Source of the DNA: Lacrimispora indolis DSM 755
GTDB taxonomy: Bacteria > Bacillota > Clostridia > Lachnospirales > Lachnospiraceae
Assembly (NCBI RefSeq): GCF_000526995.1
Contig: NZ_AZUI01000001.1
Location: 5,498,001 to 5,562,000 of the forward strand
Direction: 5' to 3'
DNA length: 64,000 nucleotides
Shown here: piece by piece, positions 35,211 to 46,966 of the stretch
How positions within the stretch are numbered: position 1 is the first letter of the stretch
Layout: every line of letters starts with the position of its first letter
Made by a program: the position numbers and the translations under genes
The notes under the pieces: generated by a model
The model's input: only the letters and a program-made list of their open reading frames with translations
Database searches by the model: none
What the model was told of the DNA's origin: nothing

Positions 35211-36928
35211 TTTATCTCCTCCTCTCCATATTGCACCTGATAGGTTTTATAATATTGCCCCCGCTTTTCCATAAGCTCTTCATGGGTTCCCCGTTCCACG
35301 ATCTGTCCTCCATCCAGGATCAGGATCTCATCGGCACGGCGCACTGCTGAAATGCGGTGGGCGATAATGATTTTGGAACTGTCCTTTAACTCTGTAAGAT
35401 GGGCCTCGATCTCCTTCTCCGTCTCCATATCAAGAGCCGAGGTAGAGTCATCCAGGATCAGAAGAGGCGTTTGTTTTGCAATGGCTCTGGCAATGCTGAT
35501 CCTCTGCTTCTGTCCTCCGGAAAGTCCGACTCCCCGCTCCCCGATTACCGTATCATACTGCTCTGTAAGCTTCTGGATAAAGCCATGGGCGCCTGCCGTA
35601 ATGGAGGCCTGCTGTACGCTTTCCCATTCCGTCGCATCTTTATTTCCTGTCTTAATGTTTTCCGTTATGCTGTCTGAAAACAGGAATACATCCTGCATGA
35701 CCACCGATACCTGACCTCTGAGAAGGGATAGAGGCAGATCCTTTACATTGATTCCATCCAAAAGAATTTCTCCCTTTGTTACGTCATAGAAACGCTCGAT
35801 CAGATTGACAATGGAGCTTTTACCGGAACCGGTCACACCCATGATACCAAGTGTCTTCCCATTTGTTAAAGTAAAATCAATATCTTTTAAAATGCTTTTT
35901 CCATCCAGTTCAAAGTCCACATGGTTGAACGCAAGCTCTCCCTGGATCTTTTCCGGCAGAACCGGACTTTCCGGATTGCAGATGACCGGCTGCTCTTCCA
36001 TGATCTTTTTGATCTTCTTATTGGAGGCCACGGCTGCTGCAATATCATTGCTGAGCCAGCCCACCATTTCCATGGGCCAGATAATGTTGTTGGCATACTC
36101 GGAAAATGCCCCCAGATCTCCAATGGTCATCTTATCGTTAATGACTAAAATGCCGCCCACAACAATGACCGCCATTAAAAGCACCTTTGATAAAAAGGAG
36201 ATGTTAGGCTGGTAACGGACGATCAGTCTGGCCTGTTTCATATTTAAGTCATAATACTGTTTGTTGTGCTTTCTGAATTTATCGATCTCGTAATCTTCCC
36301 TGGCAAAGGCCTTAACAGTCCGGACACCTGCCAGATTCTCCTGGGCCACCGTATTCAGTTCAGCAGTCTGCTCGCTGATCTTATCGTAAACCTCTCCCAA
36401 TCCATTTTCCATTTTGACCGCATACCAGGCAATGAGAGGGAGAATCACCAGCGGAATCAGGGTGAGGATGGGGCTTAAACGGTACATACAGACCATTACA
36501 ATTGCCGTGTGAATGGAACATTCCAAAACCAGCATTCCTACAAATCCGAAGGCGTTCCAGATTCGTTCCGCATCATCCTTGATCCTGGCCATCAGCTCCC
36601 CCGTGTTGTGGCTGTCAAAGTATCCCATGGACAGGGTCTGGATGTGGTCAAATAAATCCTTTCTCAAGCTGCAGCCGATTCCTGATGCCGCATAGTCAAA
36701 AATATACTCCTTTGTGTACTGAAGCACCGCTCTTCCAAGTCCAATTCCCACAAGCCCTAAAAGCAGCCTCATGAGAATCTGCATCTGTCCTCCCACAATG
36801 ACATCGTCAATGATATGCTTTGTGATCTGGGGAGCCGCTGCATCCAAAAGAATGCTGACGACCATGGCCACAACCGCCAAAACATACAAGAAACTGTACT
36901 TCTTTCCATACTTCCATAGATTTTTCAT
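35186..36928 (-). CDS. ABC exporter half-transporter, degenerate-site subunit
   Basis: This 580-residue protein has six transmembrane helices and an ATPase domain. Walker A is GVTGSGKSS, the signature LSGGQKQR is intact, but Walker B reads LLILDDSTSALD, with Asp in place of the catalytic Glu. Combined with the LSIGQ signature of its partner, exactly one composite ATP site is non-catalytic, the hallmark of heterodimeric exporters. AAAGGAGG lies before the ATG at 36926-36928. It is the first structural gene after the leader peptide and tandem terminators. Confidence 0.93.
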   Translation of the reverse strand: MKNLWKYGKKYSFLYVLAVVAMVVSILLDAAAPQITKHIIDDVIVGGQMQILMRLLLGLVGIGLGRAVLQYTKEYIFDYAASGIGCSLRKDLFDHIQTLSMGYFDSHNTGELMARIKDDAERIWNAFGFVGMLVLECSIHTAIVMVCMYRLSPILTLIPLVILPLIAWYAVKMENGLGEVYDKISEQTAELNTVAQENLAGVRTVKAFAREDYEIDKFRKHNKQYYDLNMKQARLIVRYQPNISFLSKVLLMAVIVVGGILVINDKMTIGDLGAFSEYANNIIWPMEMVGWLSNDIAAAVASNKKIKKIMEEQPVICNPESPVLPEKIQGELAFNHVDFELDGKSILKDIDFTLTNGKTLGIMGVTGSGKSSIVNLIERFYDVTKGEILLDGINVKDLPLSLLRGQVSVVMQDVFLFSDSITENIKTGNKDATEWESVQQASITAGAHGFIQKLTEQYDTVIGERGVGLSGGQKQRISIARAIAKQTPLLILDDSTSALDMETEKEIEAHLTELKDSSKIIIAHRISAVRRADEILILDGGQIVERGTHEELMEKRGQYYKTYQVQYGEEEIKWQSIQAE

Positions 36929-36982
36929 ACTTTTCCTCCTTTACCTGTTGCAAGCATGAATGGGTTAACCACCCGTATATGT

Positions 36983-37022
36983 AAAAAAACCGAAAAAGGC
37001 AGCATAAGGCGGCCTTTTCCGG
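36983..37022 (-). terminator. Second attenuator terminator before the ABC exporter
   Basis: On the minus strand CCGGAAAAGGC and GCCTTTTTCGG form the stem around a CGCCTTATGCT loop, followed by TTTTTTTAC. It lies 55 bp before the first exporter gene, so transcription from upstream must pass it. Confidence 0.85.
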
Positions 37023-37029
37023 TAAATGG

Positions 37030-37066
37030 CAAAAAAATAACCGCAGTTCATTCAGACTGCGGTTAA
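37030..37066 (-). terminator. First attenuator terminator before the ABC exporter
   Basis: On the minus strand TAACCGCAGT pairs with ACTGCGGTTA around an 8-base loop and is followed by ATTTTTTTGCC. It lies 56 bp after the leader peptide stop codon. A further hairpin (GACGGCTTTTATCAAAAGCCG, 37079-37100) lies between the leader and this terminator and could compete with it. Confidence 0.85.
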
Positions 37067-37121
37067 ATACTCATAGAAGCGGCTTTTGATAAAAGCCGTC
37101 ACTTAGCCCATAACAATATCA

Positions 37122-37214
37122 TCATGAGATTCTATCTTCTCTGAGGCAGACTGAATTCATATAAAATAACTTCGCTATTCTATTCATTCCGATTGTGTAA
37201 TAGTAACGTTTCAT
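37122..37214 (-). CDS. Leader peptide of the ABC exporter operon, 30 aa
   Basis: ATG at 37212-37214 is preceded by GGAGGCAGAAACG, a good Shine-Dalgarno sequence. The 30-residue frame begins MKRYYYTIGMNRIAKLFYMN and ends EDRIS, with a TGA at 37122-37124. The arrangement of short peptide, hairpin and two intrinsic terminators before a heterodimeric multidrug ABC exporter matches bmrB-bmrCD in Bacillus subtilis, where ribosome stalling by translation inhibitors relieves termination. The peptide sequence is not obviously homologous to BmrB. Regulation by ribosome pausing is an inference. Confidence 0.7.
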   Translation of the reverse strand: MKRYYYTIGMNRIAKLFYMNSVCLREDRIS

Positions 37215-37341
37215 CGTTTCTGCCTCCTTTTCTTAGAATTATTGGTATTTATCGTACAATTACTAGAATACTGCCAATTCTTTATTTTGTCAAGCAATTT
37301 ATTAACTTTATTTTCCAGTCACTTTCCTGCTGCAAAAAACC

Positions 37342-38040
37342 TCAGGAACTCTTGTAAAACCTCTTCTTTGTCCTGATGAGCTCCTTCCACTTACAGCAGT
37401 CATTGAGATGAAGCATGACATGGCGGGTAGGCGGCATCAGCAAAATCCCTGCTTTGTCCTTTTTGCCCCAAAAATCCAGAAGCCAGACAGAATCCTCCTG
37501 CTTTGTCACTCCGCCTTCCAAAAGGATTTTATCAAGCCCTGATAACGGAACCTTTGTTCTCATATCAGTTGATGTTAAACTTTTAACTATGTTCCTGGTT
37601 CTGATTCCAACCTCGTTCCGGTAATGCAGCAGCTCTGAAATATTGATTCTTCTGCTTAGATCCATGATCTCATCGTCTGACAGAGCGTTGCCGGTATCTG
37701 TAATGGAAGAGTTCATCCTTTGTTTCCAGCCGTCATCAAAAAGCTGGTTCCTGCCTCCCACCAGAATGCCCATGGTCAGGTCCTCGATCCTGGCAATATG
37801 CCATAAAACCCATGCTATGGTTTCATCCTTTTCGGAAGGCATGATGGCGTACTCGTTTGCTTTCAGATCTCCAAGAAGTCTGTCCACCTCATTTTCTTCC
37901 CCTTCTGATATTTCTGAAAGGTGAAGTTCCCTGTGCAGGTTTAAAAAGAGAGCTTTTGCCTGCCCGGTCTCTTCTTCCTTGCGGATTATTTTACTTAAAG
38001 CCTTATGAACATCGCTTAATCCTTCTCCAAAATATTTCAT
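37342..38040 (-). CDS. DinB-like (DUF664-type) protein
   Basis: This 232-residue protein has the four-helix bundle pattern of the DinB/YfiT superfamily. The segment DETIAWVLWHIARIEDLTMGIL contains the first metal-ligand-type histidine, and a late PPTRHVMLHLNDC provides further histidines. The family includes thiol-dependent metalloenzymes and proteins of unknown role. No membrane segment or signal is present. It is close to, and on the same strand as, the MmcQ and DUF3788 genes, with 56 bp between it and the former. Confidence 0.7.
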   Translation of the reverse strand: MKYFGEGLSDVHKALSKIIRKEEETGQAKALFLNLHRELHLSEISEGEENEVDRLLGDLKANEYAIMPSEKDETIAWVLWHIARIEDLTMGILVGGRNQLFDDGWKQRMNSSITDTGNALSDDEIMDLSRRINISELLHYRNEVGIRTRNIVKSLTSTDMRTKVPLSGLDKILLEGGVTKQEDSVWLLDFWGKKDKAGILLMPPTRHVMLHLNDCCKWKELIRTKKRFYKSS

Positions 38041-38096
38041 GGGTCACACCTACATTCCTTATGCTTCCTGCCGGAGAATCCTGCAACAGATGAGGT

Positions 38097-38459
38097 TCAC
38101 TCTCCCAGCAATTCTTTTTGCTTCTTTTTCGTCAGCCCGGTCAAAACCAGGTAATAGGATTTCTCCAGCAAGTCCTTCACCAAATCATCCGGCACGTTCC
38201 CGTCTGCTTTTATGGAATTCCAATGAACCTTGTTCATATAATAGCCTGGTATGATATCTTCATATTTCTGCCTTAAAAAATCTCCTTCTGCCGGCTCCAG
38301 CTTACATGTGATCAGCTGATCCCTGCCCTGATCATCCTTGCATACCGCGGCAAACATTTTATCCCCAAGAAGATATCTGGTCCAGTTCCATTCCTCCTTG
38401 AAATCACTGGATACTCCCTTCATTGATTTCAAATATTCATCGATCCAATGATATTTCAT
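38097..38459 (-). CDS. MmcQ/YjbR family protein
   Basis: About 120 residues. I chose ATG 38457-38459 (MKYHWIDEYL) because GGGAGGAG lies just upstream, over the in-frame ATG at 38475-38477. Family features are the YLLGDKMFAAVCKD strand region, ITCKLEPAEGDFLRQKYEDI, PGYYMNKVHWNSI and the C-terminal SYYLVLTGLTKKKQ. The YjbR fold is similar to double-wing DNA-binding proteins; the function is unknown. It follows the DUF3788 gene by about 25 bp and is probably co-transcribed. Confidence 0.9.
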   Translation of the reverse strand: MKYHWIDEYLKSMKGVSSDFKEEWNWTRYLLGDKMFAAVCKDDQGRDQLITCKLEPAEGDFLRQKYEDIIPGYYMNKVHWNSIKADGNVPDDLVKDLLEKSYYLVLTGLTKKKQKELLGE

Positions 38460-38482
38460 ACATCTCCTCCCAATCATTCCGG

Positions 38483-38896
38483 CTACTTTTTATTCGGCCT
38501 TCTCTTTATCCTCAAAAGCCCCATCATATCATTAAACAGCGATGGATCCTTTATTTCAAACATCAGCCATTTCCCGTCGTGATAGGTCGTTGATTCATCG
38601 TATACCCTTTGAACTTCAGGGGAGTAGTTCTCCCGTTCCTGGTCAAAGGCTTCCCGTTCCGCCTTCCCCAGAATCACCATGAATCCAAAGCACTTTTCTC
38701 TTGCATACAAAGCGCAGAGAGTTTTCCCGCCCCTGCGGTATTTATACTCATACTTCCACGCCTTGCCTCCCCTGTTCCATTGGCACTCCATATCATATTT
38801 TTCTTCAATTCTTTCACAAAGGCTTTTCCATGATTCAAATAAAGCCTCTCCCAACAGTGAAGTCATTTCCTCTTGGGTCGGTATATATTCCAGCAT
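38483..38896 (-). CDS. DUF3788 family protein
   Basis: This 137-residue protein has the DUF3788 pattern: SWKSLCERIEEKYDMECQWN, the basic KYRRGGKTLCALYAREKCFG, then MVILGKAEREAFD and YHDGKWLMFEIKD. It is small and cytoplasmic. Members are often annotated as hypothetical and co-occur with YjbR-type genes, as here. Biochemical role unknown. Confidence 0.85.
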   Translation of the reverse strand: MLEYIPTQEEMTSLLGEALFESWKSLCERIEEKYDMECQWNRGGKAWKYEYKYRRGGKTLCALYAREKCFGFMVILGKAEREAFDQERENYSPEVQRVYDESTTYHDGKWLMFEIKDPSLFNDMMGLLRIKRRPNKK

Positions 38897-39014
38897 GTGA
38901 TCTCCTTTCTTCCTGCCTTTCCGTGTTTGTTACTGCTGGCGCAGAGCCTTGAAACTTCATAACTCCCCCTTCTTTTCTTTGAAATTATATCATCCCAAAT
39001 ATGACAGCAGTATG

Positions 39015-39344
39015 TCACTGTTGGGGGACAACCGCAAAGAAAATCAAATCAGCCTCACTGTTATTGATCATACTGTGAGTATGCCCTTTTGGGCAATAAT
39101 GGCATAATCCTGCCTGTACGGTTTCCTCCCCGCCGTCGATCAGCATCTTCCCCGTTCCCTGCAGGAAATAGATGATTTCGCTGCTTGTATCATGAGTGTG
39201 CAGCCCTATGGTTGCTCCTGGCTCCAGCCTTCCATAGAGGATCTTATTGTTCCCATCCACAAGCATTTTTGCCTTAAACTCTTTTTCTCCGCCATTAAAA
39301 TGGGGGAGAATGGTTTCTTCTGTTTCGTTAAAATCAATGATCAT
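39015..39344 (-). CDS. Cupin-domain protein
   Basis: This is a single beta-barrel cupin. Motif 1 is GLHTHDTSSEIIYFLQGTG and motif 2 is PKGHTHSMIN, giving His and Glu metal ligands. About 109 residues from ATG 39342-39344, which has GAGGAAG upstream; the first in-frame ATG at 39363-39365 has a poorer site. Such proteins bind a metal and may be isomerases, dioxygenases or sensors. Nothing nearby sets the substrate. Confidence 0.88.
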   Translation of the reverse strand: MIIDFNETEETILPHFNGGEKEFKAKMLVDGNNKILYGRLEPGATIGLHTHDTSSEIIYFLQGTGKMLIDGGEETVQAGLCHYCPKGHTHSMINNSEADLIFFAVVPQQ

Positions 39345-39412
39345 GATCTTCCTCACCTTTCTCATTTTCTAAAAACTACACTTCTAGTGTATTCGTTCTT
39401 GCCTTCCGGCCA

Positions 39413-39847
39413 TCAGAAAACAGAGCGGAGAATCTTTTCCATTAATTCCGGCTGGATCTCAGGATATGTAAGAGAATCCGGCATTTCATCAAACAGCCGG
39501 ATCATTTCTATCTCATAGCCAGGAGGCATTTCTCCCAGTTCTTTTACCTCACTATAAAAGAGCATGCCAAATGACTCTTTTAAATCCGCCTCTTTATCAT
39601 CAAGCCTCTGAACCGAATAGGCGCAGACCTGCTTTAAAGTATATTCTGCGGCTCCTGTCTCTTCATAAAGTTCCCGCTTTGCAGCAGTTAAGATATCCTC
39701 TCCCTTTTCCCGGTGCCCTCCCGGAAATTCAAAGGTGTTTCGGTCCCTGTGTTTGCAAAATATCCATTGATCCCTGTACCGGGAAACAATGACTGCAAAA
39801 TCCAGCAAATGATCCTCTGCAGAATCATAAAATGTAACTTTTATCAT
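39413..39847 (-). CDS. Nudix hydrolase
   Basis: The 144-residue protein contains a perfect Nudix box at residues 44-66 (GHREKGEDILTAAKRELYEE followed by TGA), fitting G-x5-E-x7-REU-x-EE-x-GU. These enzymes hydrolyse nucleoside diphosphates linked to another group, often as housecleaning of oxidised nucleotides. The upstream AGGAGGTGG is a strong ribosome binding site. It is on the same strand as the cupin gene, about 70 bp before it. Confidence 0.93.
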   Translation of the reverse strand: MIKVTFYDSAEDHLLDFAVIVSRYRDQWIFCKHRDRNTFEFPGGHREKGEDILTAAKRELYEETGAAEYTLKQVCAYSVQRLDDKEADLKESFGMLFYSEVKELGEMPPGYEIEMIRLFDEMPDSLTYPEIQPELMEKILRSVF

Positions 39848-39945
39848 CAGGCCACCTCCTGTCTGCTATCAACTTACCACGTATAACAGGGAAAAACAAT
39901 CTATTTTTCCAGATAATTCTCTTTTTCCCGAAAAACAGAAAACAA

Positions 39946-39984
39946 CGGACAATAATGGGTTTCCAATCAAACCATCATTGCCCG
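39946..39984 (-). terminator. Probable terminator after the metal-associated protein gene
   Basis: On the minus strand CGGGCAATGATGG pairs with CCATTATTGTCCG (one wobble), followed by TTGTTTTC. It lies about 75 bp past the stop of the heavy-metal-associated gene. Confidence 0.6.
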
Positions 39985-40058
39985 CTGCTGTTTGCAATCA
40001 TCTTCTTTTCTCTGCAAATTCCGGTAACATTTTTGCCTTATCATAATGGACAGAACGC

Positions 40059-40418
40059 TTACTCTATATTCCCAGGGGTATATCCGGCCTTTCTCACGAT
40101 GTCCTTCAGCTCTTCCTCCGGAACCTGCTCTTTCATATGGATTACAGCCAGTTTTTTCTTTAAATCCACAGAGGCATACAGCCCTTCCCGGCTGTTGAAT
40201 CCATTCTCAACCCTCATTTTACAGTTTCCGCAGGTCATTCCTTCTACCTCTAAGGTGCGGGTATAAGGATAATGGGAAATATCTTTATCAGCTGCCTTGA
40301 TTTTCTTCACCTCATCGCCGCCGCTTCCACAGCAGCCATTTTTCGTCCTTTTTATGGTGCTTCTCAATCCAAAATAGCAAATGATGATTAAAATTACGCA
40401 AATAATTGCAGTAGACAT
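40059..40418 (-). CDS. Membrane-anchored heavy-metal-associated (HMA) domain protein
   Basis: 119 residues from ATG 40416-40418, chosen because GAGGAGG lies 7 bases upstream. The upstream frame to 40475 lacks such a site. One N-terminal transmembrane helix (TAIICVILIIICYFG) is followed by a cysteine pair (NGCCGSGG) and an HMA fold with the metal-binding GMTCGNCKMRVE motif. It probably handles copper or another soft metal at the membrane. Similar small HMA proteins often accompany copper transporters in Firmicutes, though none is present in this window. Confidence 0.88.
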   Translation of the reverse strand: MSTAIICVILIIICYFGLRSTIKRTKNGCCGSGGDEVKKIKAADKDISHYPYTRTLEVEGMTCGNCKMRVENGFNSREGLYASVDLKKKLAVIHMKEQVPEEELKDIVRKAGYTPGNIE

Positions 40419-40610
40419 CCTGTTTCCTCCTCTATCTTTTCTTCCTGGTTTTCGGCTTTGCATCTGCTCCTGCACATTCTGCTTTCAGCTGCTTTCTGTC
40501 GGTTCCAGCTGACTTCTGCCTGTTCAATCCTATTATAGTACAATCTGGGGGAAATGGGGTGAGATTTCCTGATTATTTTTATCAATAGCATTGATTCTCT
40601 TTGGCAGAAC

Positions 40611-40658
40611 AAAAACGCGGCTGACAGCAGGATTTTTTATACTCCTGCCATCTGCCGC
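40611..40658 (-). terminator. Terminator of the beta-galactosidase gene
   Basis: On the minus strand GCGGCAGATGGCAGGA pairs with TCCTGCTGTCAGCCGC (two internal mismatches), followed by GTTTTTG. It starts just past the lacZ stop codon. Confidence 0.8.
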
Positions 40659-40664
40659 CTGCAT

Positions 40665-43721
<3,057 letters not shown>

Positions 43722-43786
43722 CTAGATCCATTATAAGCGACTGTGATTCAAGAATCCATTGCATATTTTACGATTTCATGTATCTT

Positions 43787-44620
43787 TTATTCCTTTACTG
43801 CTCCGGCTGCGATTCCTGCAAGAATGTATTTCTGGAAAAAGATATAGATCAGGATGGTGGGCAGCATGATGATGATGATGCCGGCCGCCAGCTTCTGCCA
43901 GGATCCCTGCTGGGCATTGGCGTAATTCATCAGAAAGGTAGTTAAGGTCCGCAGCCTGTTCTTTGGCATATACAGATATGGGATGTACATGTCATTGATG
44001 ATGGTAATGGCTTTGATGATCACCACCGTAGCCGTGGCAGGTGCCAGCAGCGGGAAAATGATCTTTGTAAACAGGCCGAAATAGGAACAGCCATCTAAAA
44101 GAGCACTTTCATCAAGAGATACCGGAAGGGTTGAAATGAACTGCCGGTAAATGTAAAGCTGCATTAAATCTGACGCCACATAAATCACAATGGGAGCGCC
44201 AAGAGTATTGTAAAGCCCGATGCTGTTAATGATCTTAAACCTGGCAATTTCCGTTACAAAGCTGGGGATCAGCATGCCCAGGAAGAACAGGCCCATGATC
44301 ACCTTTTTCAGCTTAAACTCAAAACGTTCCAGAATAAACGCGGTAATGGTGCCAAACAGCACATTAAACAGAATGCTGACCGCCAGTATAATGCCCGTAT
44401 TCTTAAAGCCGATCAACAGATACTTATCTCCCAGCACCTTTGTAAAGTTTAAAAACGTGATTCTGTCAATTGGCGGGAGAAGCAGGGGGGATGTGTTCAC
44501 CATATCCGCCTTTGTCTTAAAAGCCGCAAACAAAGTCAAAGCAATGGGCGCCAGAACGATCAGGACCATGCCCATGCAGAAGATCTGTTTGAAGCCTTGT
44601 TCCATTGTACGTGTTTTCAT
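43787..44620 (-). CDS. Sugar ABC transporter permease, MalG type
   Basis: This 277-residue inner-membrane subunit has six predicted helices and the EAA loop ESALLDGCSYFGLFTKIIFP that contacts the ATPase. The C-terminal end (FFQKYILAGIAAGAVKE) is typical of CUT1 MalG-type proteins. It starts 1 base after the partner permease stops. No ATPase gene is nearby, so a shared MsmX/MsmK-type ATPase elsewhere is expected. It is last in the first importer operon. Confidence 0.95.
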   Translation of the reverse strand: MKTRTMEQGFKQIFCMGMVLIVLAPIALTLFAAFKTKADMVNTSPLLLPPIDRITFLNFTKVLGDKYLLIGFKNTGIILAVSILFNVLFGTITAFILERFEFKLKKVIMGLFFLGMLIPSFVTEIARFKIINSIGLYNTLGAPIVIYVASDLMQLYIYRQFISTLPVSLDESALLDGCSYFGLFTKIIFPLLAPATATVVIIKAITIINDMYIPYLYMPKNRLRTLTTFLMNYANAQQGSWQKLAAGIIIIMLPTILIYIFFQKYILAGIAAGAVKE

Positions 44621-44621
44621 C

Positions 44622-45515
44622 TTATTTTTCCCCCCCTTTTAAAATGATTCCGTGAATGATCTTGTTCTGGATCAGATAAATGACAACAATCATGATCATA
44701 ATCGCCACGGCCATGGTGGAAGCAAGGCCAAAGTTGCTGTATTTAAAGGCCGTATCAATGGTGTAAAGGGTAAAGGTGGAGGAAGCATACCCCGGTCCTC
44801 CGCTGGTCATGACATAAGGAATGTCAAATACCTGAAGGGCGCCGCGGATGTTGTCGAAAAGGACAAAATCCACCATGAGCATAATGGAGGGTATCTGAAT
44901 GTACCGGAACATCTGCCATGCATTGGCCCCATCCACTCTGGCCGCCTCCTGCACATCCTGAGGAAGAGACTGGAGGGCTGCCATGAAAAGGATGACATGG
45001 TACCCGGAGAACCTCCACAGGGAAACAAAGGTAAGGACGAAATTGACGATTTTAGGGTCTGACAGCCAGTTCCTGATAAAGCTTTCCAGATGAAATACGG
45101 TCAATATCTCATCAAAGGCTCCGTTAATGGGAGAAAAGAAATAAGAGAAAGCATAGGAAATGGCAACTCCGTTGATGATATATGGCATAAAAACCATGGT
45201 TTTATAAAACTTTGCCCCCCGAAGCCTGGAAGTCAAAAGAACAGCGAACATCAGCTCAATGGGTATGAATATCAGATGTCCGAAAAAATACACTGCGTTG
45301 TTTCGAAGGGACAGCCACAAGTCCTTGTTGCGGAACATGGCAGTGTAATTGCCAAAACCAATGGCATCGTAGGTCCTGGAGTATCCATCCCAGTTTGTGA
45401 AGCTCATGCGGATCAAGTCAAGGGCCGGAAACACCACAAATGCAATGAGCAATGCCATAGGCACCACAAGGGAACATACAATAAACCTTTTTTTCTGTCT
45501 TTCTAATGAATTCAT
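44622..45515 (-). CDS. Sugar ABC transporter permease, MalF/UgpA type
   Basis: This 297-residue membrane protein has six helices and the EAA motif QEAARVDGANAWQMFRYIQIP. SFTNWDGYS near the N-terminus is typical of MalF-type proteins. It pairs with the MalG-type gene downstream, with which it is coupled, to form the channel. Its gene begins 75 bp after the substrate-binding protein gene, across a hairpin that may lower permease expression relative to the binding protein. Confidence 0.95.
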   Translation of the reverse strand: MNSLERQKKRFIVCSLVVPMALLIAFVVFPALDLIRMSFTNWDGYSRTYDAIGFGNYTAMFRNKDLWLSLRNNAVYFFGHLIFIPIELMFAVLLTSRLRGAKFYKTMVFMPYIINGVAISYAFSYFFSPINGAFDEILTVFHLESFIRNWLSDPKIVNFVLTFVSLWRFSGYHVILFMAALQSLPQDVQEAARVDGANAWQMFRYIQIPSIMLMVDFVLFDNIRGALQVFDIPYVMTSGGPGYASSTFTLYTIDTAFKYSNFGLASTMAVAIMIMIVVIYLIQNKIIHGIILKGGEK

Positions 45516-45542
45516 AGAAACCTCCTGATATAAGTCCTTGGA

Positions 45543-45582
45543 GGAAAAAGGGACAGGATTCCATCACCCTGCCCCCTTTTCC
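45543..45582 (-). terminator. Intra-operon hairpin between binding protein and permease
   Basis: On the minus strand GGAAAAGGGGGCAGG pairs with CCTGTCCCTTTTTCC around a short loop. It lies between the lipoprotein and permease genes. The T-run is inside the stem, so it may act as a leaky terminator or an mRNA-stabilising 3' structure. Confidence 0.65.
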
Positions 45583-45589
45583 ATTCTGT

Positions 45590-46966
45590 TTATTTAATTC
45601 CCAGCTTGGTTCTGGCCTGTGCCCATTTTGTATTAAGCCCATCCAGTTCCGCCTTAAGATCAAAGCCATTGGTAAACATCTGGGATCCAAGCTTCTTATA
45701 ATCAAATGCGATTTCGTTCTGTATCGCCTGGAAACTGTCTCCGCCGCCGTCATACATAACCAGTTCCTTATCCGGCTGCTGCTCATCCGACTGGGCCAGA
45801 ATAGGATCCTTCTCCTTGGGGAAGTTCTTCATAGAGGAGGCACTGGTCACATAGTTGATGTATCCGGGATACCAGTCTTCACTGTAGAACCATTCCACAA
45901 ATGCCTTTGCCAGCTCCGGATTCTTGCTGTGTGTGGTCACTCCCATAAAGGAATCGCCCTGTACAATGACACGGAAAGGATCATCCTTGGTATCTCTTAC
46001 CGGAAGATAGAAGGTACCCAGTTCTGAAGCGTCATCCGTACCGCTCTGAATGTTCTGTAAGCCCCAGTCTCCCAGTGCAATGATGGCAGCCTTTTTCTGT
46101 GCAAACAGAGCAGTTACCTGGTCATTGCCCATGCCGAGTGGATCTTTGCCGAACACATCCTTGGTGAATAAGCTGTATACCTTATTGTACGCTTTGTTAA
46201 TATCCGTTCCGTCTGCAAAAGGTGCGTCTGACTTTGCCATGTCATTCCAGTTCTGTCCATTGCCGCCCTGAAGCGCCGGCATAAATTCCATATAGGGATA
46301 ATCCGGCCATTCATCCTTTGCTCCAAGAGCAATTGCCATGAAATCCGGGTCATTTTTTCCGTAATGATCCTGAAGGGTCTGAGCAGCCTTTTCAAAGTCC
46401 TCCCAGGTGGTGGGAACTTCTACGCCGGCTTCCTTAAACATGTCTTTCCAGTAATACACGTATTCATAGCCCGCTGTCATGGGAATCCCCAGGACCTTGC
46501 CATCCATTGCATACCCGGAGGCAAGCTCGTTGTTTTTCGCTGCTTCTAAGTCAGATAAATCCAGCAGATAATCCTTAAATCTGGATAAGGTAAATGGTTT
46601 GTTAAACATGACATCCGGAAGCTGGTTTGCCGAAGTTCTCATCTTCATGGCATTCCAGTATTCGGAATCATCCTTGATCTTTTCTACTTCAATTTCCGCA
46701 TTGGGATATTTCTCCTGGAATTTCCCAACCATATCATTTTCATCAATATAATCCATCAGGTTATTGTCCCAGATTGCAAATACCAGACTGCCTTCCAAGT
46801 CATTCTTTGCCTCTGTTTTTCCTGCTTCCGTGGAAGCCCCATCCTGACCTGCTGCCGCAGTTTCTTCCTTTTGGGTTTCCGTTGTTCCCTTTGACGGGGA
46901 GCAGCCTGCCATTGTTCCCATAGCCATTGCTGCACAAAGTCCCAAAGCCAACACTCGTTTTCTCAT
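45590..46966 (-). CDS. Sugar ABC transporter substrate-binding lipoprotein (CUT1)
   Basis: This 458-residue extracellular binding protein has a signal peptide with lipobox TMAGC (Cys 22 of MRKRVLALGLCAAMAMG and onward), then a Thr/Glu/Ala-rich linker to about residue 55. The body has family 1 features (VFAIWDNNLMDYID, then VMFNKPFTLSRF, then PTTWEDFEKAAQTL). It delivers an oligosaccharide to the two permeases encoded downstream. The ATG follows GGGAGG. The region upstream contains the inverted repeat ATGAAAAC-n7-GTTTTCAT (about 47003-47025), a possible regulator site. It is the likely target of the neighbouring two-component pair. Confidence 0.94.
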   Translation of the reverse strand: MRKRVLALGLCAAMAMGTMAGCSPSKGTTETQKEETAAAGQDGASTEAGKTEAKNDLEGSLVFAIWDNNLMDYIDENDMVGKFQEKYPNAEIEVEKIKDDSEYWNAMKMRTSANQLPDVMFNKPFTLSRFKDYLLDLSDLEAAKNNELASGYAMDGKVLGIPMTAGYEYVYYWKDMFKEAGVEVPTTWEDFEKAAQTLQDHYGKNDPDFMAIALGAKDEWPDYPYMEFMPALQGGNGQNWNDMAKSDAPFADGTDINKAYNKVYSLFTKDVFGKDPLGMGNDQVTALFAQKKAAIIALGDWGLQNIQSGTDDASELGTFYLPVRDTKDDPFRVIVQGDSFMGVTTHSKNPELAKAFVEWFYSEDWYPGYINYVTSASSMKNFPKEKDPILAQSDEQQPDKELVMYDGGGDSFQAIQNEIAFDYKKLGSQMFTNGFDLKAELDGLNTKWAQARTKLGIK

